Source of the DNA: Hemerocallis citrina
Lineage: Eukaryota > Streptophyta > Magnoliopsida > Asparagales > Asphodelaceae
Direction: 5' to 3'
DNA: 64,000 nt
Assembly (NCBI GenBank): GCA_017893485.1
Contig: CM030367.1
Span: 143,023,767-143,087,766, forward strand
The position numbers and the translations under genes were made by a program. This document shows positions 11,796 through 23,045 of this stretch, piece after piece. Numbering within the stretch: position 1 is the first letter of the stretch; every line of letters begins with the position of its first letter. A model generated the notes under the pieces. It made no database searches. It saw only the letters and a program-made list of their open reading frames with translations, and was not told the DNA's origin.

Positions 11796-13103
11796 TTAGA
11801 TAAAGACTTGATTACCTGGATATGTTCGTCCCTTGGTAGCCATATTCTTTCTTTTATTTTTTTGGTTAACAATCTGCTCGACTTTAGACTGTTTCCGGGT
11901 AGTAGGTGGACGACCCTTACTTCGAACTTTAACTGGGTCGACTGGTTTTTGGATGTCCTTCACTATACAATTTCCATCACCTGCAGATATCTCATTAAGG
12001 TTAGATGCTTTTATAAGTTGACAACTATCTACAATGTCTTCAGTCATCAACAATTTTCTTTCAAGGTTTTTTATCCAATCATCCACCATGTTACATTTCT
12101 TCTCGGAGTCGATATCTAAGTCTGCAATCTCATGAAATGCATTGCAGATTTTATCAAATATTTTTCCTTCAGGTTTGCTACTCCAGTCGTCATAACTGGT
12201 AATCACTCTTGTATACTGGCATTTTATATCTTTCCTCCATCTCGGTATTATGTATTTATTTGGAACTTTGAAGATGTTTTTATGGATGAGAACCAAAATT
12301 GCATGCCTGCATACAAAAAAGAAACATCTAACAATGGCTAGGATATGATATAATCATATATAAAAAGTGAGATGGGAATCATACATGCACAAAATGCCCC
12401 TAAACTCAAATAAGCGAAAATTGCAGTTGACTTCATGATCTTCATTAGAATATAGTTTATTCAAGAAAACTTGGAAAATCACACGCTTTGACCCCTCTCT
12501 TACTTAGACATCCTCATAAACTTCATAGTTTGCAATTGTAGCATTTTCTTTGAATGGAGATATCTCACAGTACATTTTTCCAGTCAACTCCAGTTGGAAC
12601 TCCTTAAACTTTGCAATAGTGTAAACCTTCTGAAATTGTTCTTGCATCTTATAATGAGTAACACACGACATCCTTGAATTGAAAGAGTTAAAATTTGCAA
12701 GACTTTCTTTCTCAGTGTTATCTTTCAAGGCATTTTCATATTGATCAACAAATTGTTTTAAAGTAGTTTTGGGATGAATACACTTATCAAAAAAAGAATT
12801 CATACCCTCACTTCATTGGGTGGTAGACATTCCTGGCCAAAAACAATCTTTTACAAAAGTAGGAACCCATCGATGTCTATCATCATACAACTCACCTAAC
12901 CAGACATTTTTATGAAGCTCATATTTCTTAATCATCTGAGTCCAATTTACCTCAAATTCAACGGGACTTAAGGAATCATACACCACACTTTTTAGAGAAA
13001 TCTTTATCAATTTATAATCGGTGTACCCACTCAACTTCTCTGGGAGTTTCTTCATGATATGCCACAAGCACCACCTATGGAGAGCATTAAGGAATCGCAT
13101 TTG
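11796..13103 (-). pseudogene. FAR1/FHY3-like MULE transposase, 3' part (left copy)
   Basis: Read on the minus strand: RWCLWHIMKKLPEKLSGY (end of the MULE transposase domain) and the VNWTQMIKKYELHKNVWLGE block. A zinc-binding SWIM region (CNF-LFEFRGILC) follows, interrupted by a retained intron (about 12310-12400), then HKNIFKVPNKYIIPRWRKDI and a basic tail ending in VRSKGRPPTTRKQSKVEQIV. In-frame stops follow MSTTQ and EVYEDV. The N-terminal FAR1 domain is missing: homology to the right copy stops near 13103. FAR1-type proteins are MULE transposases or domesticated relatives; this copy is broken. The retained intron argues that it came from genomic DNA and not from a spliced RNA. Confidence 0.9.
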
Positions 13104-13824
13104 GGCTTTTTTTGTGTGTTGGGTATAGGGTTGATGAGTATTACGGTTTCGGGTATGAGGATTTCGGGTGTGGGTTTTGGGTATAAGAATCTTGTTTTGA
13201 ATAAGGTGTGTCGGGTCGGGTTTGGATAGGGATTGGAGGGAGATAGTGGTATATGGATCGGGAAGATGTAGGAATTTGGAGAGTGGCAGCTAGGGTTTGT
13301 CTAGGAGTTCAGGAGATGTCTATGGTGGGGACTTTGGGTTTCGGGAGTGCGGGTTACAGGGGAAGAAGAGTGCGAGAAAGAGGAGTGGCGGCTATGGTTT
13401 TTCTAGGAGGTCAGGAGATGTCAACGACAGAGACTTCAAGTTTCAAAATGTAGATTGTAGGAGAAGATGAATGCGGGGAAGAAGTAGCAATTAGGGTACG
13501 GGTGTGGGCTACAGGGGATTGGAAGAAGGAAGTAGGTGTTGAAGTTCGGGTGCGAGTTGCATGGGTTTGGGAAGAGGAAGAAGGATTTGGAGTGTTAATG
13601 GAGTTGGAGGTTAGTTGTGGGGTGATTAGGGAATTGATTTGGAGATTAGGAATTAGGGTAGCTCTGATATCTTATTAGGGTTCAGAGATAGAAAAAAATA
13701 CTTTATTGGATTGATCATAACTGATCACAATATATCTTATATATAGAAGAGAAACAAAGAGTAAACTAATACATATTCTGATATGGGACTAAACAAATAT
13801 AATGTAATATGTAATATGTAATAT
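13104..13824. other. unassigned GT-rich spacer with a possible Copia LTR end
   Basis: From 13104 to about 13650 the sequence is rich in GGGT/GTGG words and carries no recognisable gene. GCTCTGATATCTTA near 13652-13666 resembles, in reverse, a degenerate tRNA-iMet primer site (TGGTATCAGAGC), and 13670-13824 is AT-rich like a short LTR on the minus strand. This reading is weak. The stretch ends at the AATAT target duplication of the next element. Confidence 0.35.
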
Positions 13825-13829
13825 AATAT

Positions 13830-14443
13830 TGTTACCGCTAAATCTGGTGTGGGGGTAAACAAATAGTATTTGTGGATTCTTGGAAAACTTGAATAGCAAA
13901 CTGAACCTGTTCCGCCAGAGTTTGACTGTTGACTCCCACCGTTCACCTGCAAAAAGTGCAAGACACCGGGGTTGATCCCGGCGACGCACCCTCCGACGCT
14001 CAAGTCAGTAATCAGGTAGATTATGAAAAAGCGTAAATTGGCAAATGATTGATTACCTCTTAATGATGGTGGATGGGGGATATTTATAGTCGCCTTAGGG
14101 GATCAGATTAGAAATGTAATCCCTATGATCAGATAAGGAATGTAATCCTTGTGATCAGATTAGGAATATAATCCCTAATTCCCAGTGAAAGGATAGATGT
14201 GAATCAGGGCCGTTGATTAGGACTAATCAGGAACCCTAATTCTATCCTGCTGGACCGGGTTCATTTCGGGTTGGGACCCGTACCCAGTTGAGGTGGATCC
14301 GTTCGTGGGGTATTGGGTCTTGAAGAAAGACCCAGTTCCCATTTCAGACTCGTTAGTAGGTGAAATTACCGTTTTACCCCTGAGCTTTAAGATTCGTGTC
14401 CGATGTGAACGGTCCCGATTTAATCCTATTTTTAGCCATATCA
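13830..14443 (-). repeat. 3' LTR of family A copy 2
   Basis: It runs TGTTACCGCTAAATCTGGTG to TTTAGCCATATCA on the plus strand, 614 bp, directly next to a polypurine tract at 14444-14460 (minus strand GGAGTGGGGGGCTCG). The outer flank is AATAT. Confidence 0.95.
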
Positions 14444-14460
14444 CGAGCCCCCCACTCCTG
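14444..14460 (-). other. polypurine tract of family A copy 2
   Basis: The minus strand reads AGGAGTGGGGGGCTCG immediately before the 3' LTR start TGATATGG. This is the usual site of plus-strand priming in LTR retrotransposons. The same tract precedes the LTRs at 2331 and 31985. Confidence 0.85.
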
Positions 14461-14887
14461 GAGACTGAGTTTTACAGTCTTCGAGGAGTAGTTTTGTTGT
14501 TCTAATGGCGTACGTGATTTTATCGGTGTTCTTAAGAGAGTTTAGAATCTTGCTCGGGGTGTAACGGTGTTATTCTGGACTTGTAAAATGTCCAAAAATA
14601 TCCTCGGAATTTTCTGGATTTTTGGTGATTTTTCCAGATTTTTCTGAATTTTTTATCATTTTTTTGAATTTTTTATTCATTTTCAGAATTAAATAATTAA
14701 TTATCGAAAATATTAATGAATTATTCTAATTTAATAATTATTTTTTCAAAATTTAAAATTATTTTTTCTGAATTAATAATTATTTTTAGAATTTTTAATT
14801 AATTTTTTTCGATTTTAAAATATTTTTTCGGATTTTTTAAATAATTAAAACAATTAAATTAATTAATTAATTAATTAAATATTACCT

Positions 14888-15097
14888 GGACACGTGGCAC
14901 CGTCCTGAGCGTCGATCATGATCAGATGTGCGCACATCGCGAGACAGATCACGTTCTGGACACGTGGCGTGTTCTTGAGCGTCGATCATGATCAGATGTG
15001 CGCGCATCGCGAGACAGATCACGTTCTGGACACGTGGTGCGTTTCTGAGCGTCGATCGTGTCGTGATGCGATTTTGGAGAAGATCGGACGGTGCGTG
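14888..15097. repeat. 70-bp tandem repeat, three copies
   Basis: GGACACGTGG starts at 14888, 14958 and 15028, followed each time by a GAGCGTCGATC block and, in the first two, GATCAGATGTGCGC. It occupies the same place relative to the 3' LTR as the 57-bp array of copy 1 and the 250-bp array of copy 3, but the unit differs. Confidence 0.9.
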
Positions 15098-17940
15098 TAG
15101 GTCGGCAGCATTTTTGCCAATTTTGAGCTCGGATTGCATGTTGCTCGGAATCCGAGCAACTTCGTGCACATTTCACGCAGCTCGGCATCCGACCAAGGAG
15201 GTGAAGCCACGTGGCATCGCCACGTGGCATATAATTTTTTTCTCTTTCCTTTCTTCTCCTTCGCCCTGGCTTTCTTCCTCTTCTTTGCTCTGTTCTTTCT
15301 TCTTCTCCGACCATCTTCTTCTCTCCTTCGACCTCGAGCTCGAAGACGGAGTGGAGCTCGGCAAGTTGATGAAGGAGATGGACGAGGAGCTTGTGACGTG
15401 GAGGCGAAGGTGAGGCCAACATCGAAGCTTGGCGACTCGTCGAGGCGGTCTCGAGCACGACGATGCTGGCGAAGAGCTTGGAGCTCGGCCATGGGATTTC
15501 GACGAGGAGGCTCGTGCTTCGACGATGGAGGTGGTCGGAGCTCTGACGAATGAGCTCAATGAGTGAAGTGGAGCTTGTCGGAGTTAGAGCTTGGTATGGT
15601 GAGAAGGAGAGCTCAGTTCGATTGGTTCAGCGAGGTCAAGCTCGGCATGGAGCTCAGTGCTCGGCGGAGCTCGAGAAGGGAGCTGATGGCGGCCGTGAGT
15701 GGGCTTGACATTGGAATGGGAGCTCGGAGTTGATGAGAGCTCGCGCTCGTGAACGTTTGAGTGCTCGGCAACGATGGGTTCGACGAGGAGGGTGTGCAGA
15801 GGGGAGCTCGGAGAGAGGGAGAGCTCGGTAGCACGAGGGGTTTGTGGAGCTCGAGCTCAGTAATGGGTTCGGCATCGGAATGGATCTTGGAGGTGACAAG
15901 TTGGTTTTCTTTCCTTCGGTTTTGGCGGGAACATGCGGAAGAAGAAGAAGGAGAGGAATGAAGAAGGTACGGGTCGGTTGTGGGTATCGGATCCGAACCT
16001 GACCTGTTAGCCTTTATTTATTTATTTATTTATTTCTCTTCCTTGCTACTTCTTGTTCGGCAAATCCGAGCACGGATTTTGATGTGCATTTTTTTTGCCA
16101 CTTTGCACTTTGGTAGCTCGGTATCTGATCTTCTTTGCTTGGTGTGAGTCGGCTCGGATCGCTTGTCGCTCGGATTTTGGTTCCGAGGGACGTGGAGCGG
16201 TCTGAGCCGTTGGATCATGGCACGGATCTCGAGGTAGGCTCGGTTCCCAAGAAAATACTATCTTGTTGTTTAGTGCCGCTGGCATGATCTGAGCCGTTCG
16301 ATCGAGATCTTACACGAATTTTGGGGAGAAAGTCGTTTTTCTCCAATTTGCAGCTCGGATGGCTAGTTGCTCGGATTTGTAGATCCGAGCTACGTGGGGG
16401 GATCTAGACGGTTGATCACGATCATGGCGCGAATCCTGAGGTGATAGTTTTTGCCATTTTCTTGCTCGGCGCAGCTGTGTCACGATCTACTTTCTTGGTG
16501 CTACGGATGTCCAATCGGGGCATGCGACCCCTTGTTTCGAAGCTAATTCGAATATCTACAGCTTCTCTTTAGGAGTGGGATGAAGATTCACCCTCCTTCA
16601 TGGTCAAAATAGCCCCACACCATCCTTGTCTTCATGAAGTTGAGCAGTATTTTGGTCTTGGATATTTTTGAAGAGGAGCTCCACTCCAAGGGGCGGAGAA
16701 GATGTGCTAGGAAGACCCTCGTAAGAGCCATGGGAAGACCCATTCTTTGATGTGAGTGCAAGGAGCAACTCTGTAGGAGAGTTTTGAGCTCCGATCTTGC
16801 TTAGAAGAGGCCTACTTTGGAGGCGAGCGGAGTGAAGGGCTCGGCTCTAGGAGAGAGCCATTTGTGAGACAAGTGTGAGGAGGAACTCTAGGAGAGAGTT
16901 GTGCTCCAAACTTGTTGAGAAGGGGTCCGCCTTCGAGGTGAGCGAAGCAAAGAGCTTGGCTCTAGGAGAGAGCCATTTAGGAGACGAGTGTGAGGAGGAA
17001 CTCTAGGAGAGAGTCGCGAGCTCGATCTGAACCGTTGGATCTCGGTGCAGATCTCGAGGTAGGCTCGGTTCCCAAGAAAATGCTATCTTGTCGTTTAGTG
17101 GACGTAGCGTAATCTGGACTGTCCATCATCTCAGGCGCGATTTTCGCAATGATCCAACGGTTGGAGATGCTCGGCAGTATTTTTCTTCACTTTTGCGGGT
17201 CGGATTGGCACTTGCTCGGTCTCCGAGCGATGTAGCTCGGTAGCCGATCGTATAGCTCGGTGGCCGAACTGTTAGCTCGGTGGCCGAACTTTTAGCTCGG
17301 GACCGAGCGTATAGCTCGATGGCCAAACTGTTAGCTCGGATCGCCAGTTGCTCGGCTGAGATTGCCGAGCATCGTGGAGCGATCTGAGCTGTCGGATCTT
17401 GGCACGAATCTTGAGGCGAGCACGGTTCCCAAGAAAACACTATCTTGTCGTGTAGTGGTGCTGGAACGATCTGGGCCGTCCGATCGAAATCTTACGCGAA
17501 TTTTGAGGAGAAAGTCGTTTTTCTCCAATTCGCAGCTCGGATTGGCACTTGCTCAGAATCCGAGCTATCCTCTTGGTTGTTGAGGTCGGATCGCCTGTCG
17601 CTCGGATTTTGGTTCCGAGGGATGTGGAGAGTCATTTGGGAGATGAGTTTGAGGAGCAACTCTAGGAGAGAGTTGTGAGCTCCGAACTCGTTGAGAGGAG
17701 GTCCAACTTGGAGGTGGGCGGAGCGAAGAGCTTGACTCTAGGAGAGATCCATTTGGGAGACGAGTTTGAGGAGGAACTCTAGGAGTGAGTTGTGAGATCC
17801 GAACTTGTTGAGAAGAGGTCCACCTTGGAGGTGGGTGGAGCGAAGAGCTTGACTATAGGAGAGAGCCATTTGAGAGACGAGTGTGAGGAGGAACTCTAGG
17901 AGAGAGTTGTGCCCCGAACTCGCTGTTTAAGTGAGAGAAT
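15098..17940. repeat. GCTCGG-rich internal region with degenerate tandem repeats
   Basis: This non-coding stretch of family A copy 2 is dense in AGCTCGG and CCGAGC words. At 17225-17340 short units of TAGCTCGGTGGCCGAACTGT recur. Longer degenerate repeats (AGGAGAGAG, GAGCCATTT and GTCCACCTTGGAGGTG blocks) run from about 16780 to 17930. Segments at 16195-16440 and 17030-17540 are also related to each other (GATCTCGAGGTAGGCTCGG, CCCAAGAAAA). The many overlapping ORFs have no domain and conflict between strands. It takes the place where pol would be. Confidence 0.75.
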
Positions 17941-18400
17941 CAACGGTTGTGGGAGCAATTCCGAATGGCGAACCACTTCTAACTCGCTTACGAGCAAGTT
18001 ATTTAAAGCGGAATCGAGCCAAGTGTTGGACTCCGAACTCGTCGTTAGAGGAATTCAACGGTTGTGGGAGCAATTCCGAATGGCGAACCACTTCTAACTC
18101 GCTTACGAGCAAGTTATTTGAAGCGGAATTGAGCCAAGTGTTGGACTTCGAACTCGTCGTTTAAGGGATTCAACAGTTGTGGGAGAAATTCCGAATGGCG
18201 AACCACTTCTAACTCGCTTACGAGCAAGTTATTTGAAGCGGAATCGAGCCAAGTGTTGGACTCTGAACTCGTCGTTTAAAGGGGGTTAACGAGGTATAGG
18301 AGCAATTCTGAATGGTGAACCACTTCTTACCTGCTTATGAGCGAGTAATTTGAAGCGGAATCGAGCCAAGTGTTGGACTCCGACCTCGTTGTTAGAGCTT
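17941..18400. repeat. 115-bp tandem repeat, about four copies
   Basis: CAACGGTTGTGGGAGCAATT starts at 17941 and 18056, and a close copy at 18171. The fourth unit (from about 18285) is more diverged. Each unit contains CGAATGGCGAACCACTTC and CGAGCCAAGTGTTGGACT. It lies just downstream of gag in the minus-strand element. Confidence 0.92.
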
Positions 18401-18722
18401 AGTAAGTTGTGGGGGCAGCCATGTAAAAGAAGCTGAACTCCGAACTTACCATTTAGCGAGTCGCGACTCGGAAAGATAGAGAAGCAAGAGCAATAATTTT
18501 TAATGAAAAAATGTAAGGTTTTATTGAGATAAACTAAGTGGCCGCTTCAATAGGGCGAGCCATTATTACATGCTATTGGCCGGGTTACAAGCATCGGCCT
18601 TATTGAAAATCAAAATCCTACTTCTACGATAAGGTGAAGACCTCTTGGGAGGAGCTGGGAGGTTCTGAGTCTTGAAGCTCAGCGGGCCTTTCTGTTCGTT
18701 TGTTGGCTCCTAAAGGGGGAAG

Positions 18723-20479
18723 CTAGGCCCCATCTTTTTGGACGAACTTGGTCAGGTGTCCCCGCTGTATGAGTTCTTCGATCTCTTCCTTGAGAGCCCG
18801 ATAATCATCCGTGTCGTGGCCGTGGTCCCTGTGAAAGCGGCACCACTTATCCTTGTTCCTCTTCTTGCCAGGTGTATTCATTTTAAGGGGAGCACGGAGT
18901 ATCCCTTCCTTGTCCACCTCCATAAGAACTTCTGATATATTGGCAATGAGGGGGGTGAACTTTTCAAAACGAGGAGTCGGGCAGTGCTGGCCATTGCCGT
19001 CCTTTTAGAATTTTTGGGACCCCTCTTCGCTTGTGTTCTTCCGTTTGTTCCCGGAAGATGTCTCCTCAAGAGTAAGGGGGTTGAGAGCCTCTTCCGCTCG
19101 TATGTACTTCTCCACCCTAAGTAGGAGTTCTGAGAAGTCGTGAGGAGGCTTCTTGGCAAGGGACGCCATGAGGTTGGCATTAGTGACGTTGCGCTCGAAC
19201 GCTGCAGAGGCTACTGATTGGTTGAGGGAGGAATGGACCGGGCTTCGACAGTGAAGCATCGAAGTTAATCCCTTAGGCGTTCACCCTTTTCTTGGTTAAG
19301 GGTCACCAGGGATACACTTGTTTTCTCGGCCCGACGGCTACCCACGAAATGAGTAAGGAAGAGCCCTTCGAACTGATCGAATGAAAAGATGGAGGCCGGG
19401 GCGAGTCGAGAGTACCATTCTCTTGCAGGCCCCTTCAAAGTGGCAGGAAAGATCTTGCAGAGGAGAGCGCCTGAAGCATGGTGGATCATCATGAGAGTTT
19501 TAAAACTCTCTATGTGATCCGCGGGGTCTGACCCCCCGGTATACGACTCGAAGTGAGGCGACTTGAAGTTCTCTGGGATGGGGGCCTCCATGATGGTGCG
19601 GGAGAATGGAGGTCTGCTCGGGAGGAGATTTATCGCTCGTTGCTCTTCTTCCCTGTCAATTCGGTCGAGGCGCCTCTCCATCTCGTGGAGACGGTGGTAG
19701 ACCGAGTCTTCTCTTTGATCATACCTTGCCGAGCCCCGGAACTCATCTTCGTACGAGGGTGGACTGGGGCTGCGGCGATGGTAGCTTGGAGATGGACGAG
19801 GACTGAGAGTGTGAAGGTGATGGCTCCTAGTTGGCTCATGAGTAGGTGGCCTCTGGTCATTCTTTGGAGTGATATTGAGGGCCCGTAAGACTGTCGCTTG
19901 GAAGTCTTGAAGATCTACCCTTGTAACTGGGGCCTCTCCAGCTTGGCGGTCCTTATGTGTGGCTCGGCTTACTGGAGAATGAGTTCTCTGCCGATGACGC
20001 TGAGGGGACTCCCTTCGCCCTCTTCGAGTAGGGAACCTTCTTTAGTCTCGGCGACGAGGAGATCTCTCATTTGGACATTTTTGGCGGTAGGCTCCCTCTC
20101 GGGCCCGCCTTTCATCCAAACGGCGGCGAAGATCCTCTTCCTTCTGCCGATTAAGGATGGTATTTCGAAGGTCGGAAGCTCGGGGATTATGGGATGCCAT
20201 AGAGTCGGAAGAGGGTTTGTGTATTGGGATGCGATCCTATTGGAGAGGTTGCTTCTGAGGATTGGGACGCAAGCCCCCCGCGCCAGCATTCTGAGGCCGG
20301 GTTGGATCCCGAGGGGGTTGAAGATTCTGAGGAGGGAGTTGGTCTAGCCCCAGGGGGTCCTCTGCCTGAGGAGGAAGTTGCCCCTGCTGCTTAACGGGTT
20401 GGAGGGGGACCTCCAGTTGTGGTTGAGGAGGGGTAGGCCCATGGTTGGACCCCCTGGATCTGAGTTTCCTTGGAGGCAT
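18723..20479 (-). pseudogene. gag of family A (broken)
   Basis: The likely start is MPPRKLRSRGSNHGPTPP at 20479, 71 bp inside the 5' LTR; an apparent longer ORF to 20725 only reads through LTR. Reading frame 1 continues through a Gln/Arg-rich stretch (NRQKEEDLRRRLDER near 20150) to the retrotransposon gag core with LKGPAREWYSRLAP near 19440 and FLTHFVGSRR. A frameshift near 19262 moves to the frame of ASLAKKPPHDFSELLLRVEK. The tail holds WCRFHRDHGHDTDDYRALKE, the Cys/His motif usual for plant gypsy gag, and stops at 18723. Stops (for example at 20237) and the shift make it non-functional. It would form the virus-like particle. No pol follows. Confidence 0.92.
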
Positions 20480-20532
20480 GACGGGGAAGGTCTGACCTAC
20501 GGGAAGAGGAAGGCTGCTATTCGTGGTGTTTC

Positions 20533-20550
20533 CCACAGACGGCGCCAATC
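20533..20550 (-). other. primer-binding site of family A copy 2
   Basis: Directly inside the 5' LTR the minus strand reads GATTGGCGCCGTCTGTGGGA. TGGCGCCGT matches the 3' end of plant tRNA-Asp as used by some plant gypsy elements; the match beyond nine bases is poorer, so the tRNA assignment is tentative. Confidence 0.7.
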
Positions 20551-21165
20551 TGTTACCGCTAAATCTGGTGTGGGGGTAAATAGATAGTATTTGTGGATTC
20601 TTGGAAAACTTGAATAGCAAACCTGAACCTGTTCCGCCGGAGTTTGACCACTGACTCCCGCCGTTCACCTGCAAAAAGTGCGAGACACCGGGATTGATCC
20701 CGGCGACGCACCCTCCGACGCTCAAGTCAGTAATAAGGAAGATTATGAAAGAGTGTAAATTGGCAAAAGATTGATTACCTCTTGATGATGGTGGATGGGG
20801 GGTATTTATAGTCGCCTTAGGGGATCAGATTATGAATGTAATCCCTGTGATCAGATAAGGAATGTAATCCCTGTGATCAGCTTAGGAATGTAATCCCTAA
20901 TTCCCAGTTAAAGGATAGATGTGAATCAGGGCCGTTGATTAGGACTAATCAGGAACCCTAATTCTATCCTGCTGGACCGGGTTCATTTCGGGTTGGGACC
21001 CGTACCCAGTTGAGGTGGATCCGTTCGTGGGTTATTGGGTCTTGAAGAAAGACCCAGTTCCCATTTCAGACCTGTTAGTAGGTGAAATTACCGTTTTACC
21101 GCTGAGCTTTAAGATTCGTGTCCAATGTGAACAGTCCCGATTTAATCCTATTTTTAGCCATATCA
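20551..21165 (-). repeat. 5' LTR of family A copy 2
   Basis: TGTTACCGCTAAATCTGG to AGCCATATCA, 615 bp, followed by the target duplication AATAT. The minus strand holds GACTATAAATACC (near 20810), a plausible TATA box for the element's transcript. Confidence 0.95.
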
Positions 21166-21170
21166 AATAT

Positions 21171-21397
21171 ATTAATAAGTTTAGTCTAGTTTAGTGTTTT
21201 GTTTTGTTGTTTCTTTCCTCACATTCGGAAGTAGCCAGCACTTTGTTAAGAGAAATATTTTAACATTCCAATTTATTGTATATTTCTAGTGTACAACAGG
21301 CCAGTGATGAAACATCTTTTGAATAGGCTGATCAAGTGCTATGTTCAATTTAGGGATCTGGTTGGCAGCCATATACTGAATGTGAAGAATAGCTCCT
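21171..21397. other. short AT-rich spacer, nothing recognised
   Basis: This is sequence between the family A element and the first MITE. It may continue the host sequence interrupted at 13829, but I see no gene or named repeat in it. Confidence 0.4.
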
Positions 21398-22040
21398 AAG
21401 AGCTTCCCTATTCGTTTTTGCTATTTTGAAAATTTGGCAAAATAGAAAATGGTAAAATGAGTGTTTCACTGCACTCGTCGTTTGCTATAATACGACAAAT
21501 GGGAAAAACAAAAGACGAACTTAATATATTGTTCCTTCCAACCAATTAAAATAACTTAATTTTTTTTAGCCTCTTGGACTTTGATGTAATTTGTTTTTAA
21601 CATGGAATTAACATTTTGTGAAAGGAATGGAGGAAATAGGACTTGGATCAAAACAAAGAAATGGAAGGACGGAACATGTTGTTCTGTTCGCCACTTTTTT
21701 TGTTTTTTTTCTTATCGGACGATCCGACATATTTTTTATTTAAAAAATTAGGACAGAACATGTTGTTCCGTCCGATCGTTAAAACAGTAAAAAATAATAT
21801 TAAAAAATTATTGGACGAAACATATTGTTTCGTCAGACGCATTTTAATTTTTTTTTTAAAAAATAGAGATGAAACATGGTGTTTCGTCTGTTATATTTTG
21901 CAATTGCCAAATTCTTTTATCAAATATGAGAAGCTACTGTTCATCGTTTGCTAAAATTTGACAAAATAACAACCGATTGTAGCGCTGTTTTGTCATTATT
22001 TTGCCAAAATGGCAAAATAGCAAACAATTGGAGATGCTTT
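21398..22040. mobile_element. MITE A with palindrome series
   Basis: The termini are inverted: AAGAGCTTCC plus TTGCTATTTTG at the left, and in reverse AAGCATCTCCAATTGTTTGC plus TATTTTGCCA at the right. Inside are four short hairpins at about 21668, 21752, 21813 and 21866, the best being GACGAAACA-TAT-TGTTTCGTC. There is no ORF of substance. A partial inverted copy occupies about 32868-33454. The superfamily is unclear; the AGAGCATCTCCAA-type end is common in plant MITEs. Confidence 0.7.
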
Positions 22041-22690
22041 AAGAGCATCTTTAGTCGTTGACTATAATCCCAAAATTCGCAAAATTTGGCCAAAAAACCT
22101 CCACAGTCATCGGCCAATTACCGCAATTTTGGGTTTGAGAGGAACAGTAGCCTACTATATATAGGAATTTGGAAAATAAATTGCTAACAAAAGATCATTT
22201 TTCGTCTGTTCAAATTTTTTCTCTCCAAAACCCATCGGAGGAGACATGATATCTCGTCCCATATATATATAATAAAAGGGACGGGAAATGATATCCTGTC
22301 TGATGCTTTGTTTTCAAAATGTTCTATAAAATTAGGCCTATAGGAATTGTTTTGCGTACATATTAGGATTTAATTGAGATTTATAAGATTTTGTAATATT
22401 TCTTAATGAAAATGAGCTCTCGGACGGGAGATCATCTCCCGTTCGTGATTTTTATTATAAAAATTTAATCGGATGGGAGATCATCTCTCATCCGATGCTT
22501 TTTTAAAAAATTGAAAAAAAATTAATCAGACGAAAAATCATCTACCGTTCGTCACTGTTTTTTATTTTTAAAAAAGCTATATTTTAAGCTCAAATGACTA
22601 CAGTTATAATCCAAATTTCTTATTTCTAAATGCCAAATATCCAAATTTTGGGTTCAAACGACTACATATGTTATAACTAATTAATTATTT
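22041..22690. mobile_element. MITE B with palindrome series
   Basis: It starts AGAGCATCTTTAGTCGTTGAC right next to the end of MITE A and ends near GGGTTCAAACGACTACA, giving partial inverted ends. Five hairpins lie at about 22230, 22280, 22415, 22470 and 22530; the clearest is CGGACGGGAGAT-C-ATCTCCCGTTCG with one mismatch. Its left part recurs inverted at 32643-32867. No coding sequence is seen. Confidence 0.65.
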
Positions 22691-23045
22691 AGTTAACTTA
22701 ACTCCAACTAATCGTCAATTCCTCTTATAATAAGTTAGCTAATGAGCAAACCTATAAATTTGTTGGAGCTTCTTTTCGATAGGCTCTCATCGACCACCTC
22801 AAACTTTTTCTATGTCTTGAACACATGATAAAATAATACTGCGAGCTTCTTTTGCTTTATTTGCTAATGTTTGGTTTAGTTTTATTTGTCTCTAATATGT
22901 AAATCTGTGTTGTTCTGAATCCATCACCCTGTTCAAACCTGCTCTGATATTGCAACAGACATTAAAAGTCAATTCGTTAAAAACCTCATTGTTTGATGAG
23001 TTAGTCATAAGTTACCGAACTTTTACATAATGTGAAGTTGATTCA
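22691..23045. other. unassigned AT-rich spacer
   Basis: I see no gene, array or terminal repeat here. It may be an untranslated or degraded part of the LINE that follows. Confidence 0.4.

Larger units (their letters stand above)
13830..21165 (-). mobile_element. complete family A gag-only LTR retrotransposon (copy 2)
   Basis: Two direct LTRs (20551-21165 as 5' LTR, 13830-14443 as 3' LTR on the minus strand) bound 6.1 kb, and AATAT flanks both ends (13825-13829, 21166-21170). The primer-binding site, polypurine tract and gag reading direction all agree. By eye the LTRs are about 95% identical over the stretch compared. After gag there is no protease, RT, RNase H or integrase; the space holds several tandem arrays and GCTCGG-rich sequence. 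This matches the published class of terminal-repeat retrotransposons with only a gag domain (TR-GAG), which need pol from an autonomous partner. The gag is now broken, so this copy is inactive as a protein source. Confidence 0.93.

Noticed and set aside
14949..15899. Several ORFs of 70-170 codons near 15 kb
   Set aside because: They overlap on both strands in GCTCGG-rich repeat sequence of the gag-only element and have Arg/Lys/Glu or Ser-rich composition only.
20480..20725. Extension of the family A gag N-terminus to 20725
   Set aside because: This part translates LTR and primer-site sequence; the same text occurs in the other LTR (13737-14003) without gag. The MPPRKL start at 20479 is preferred.
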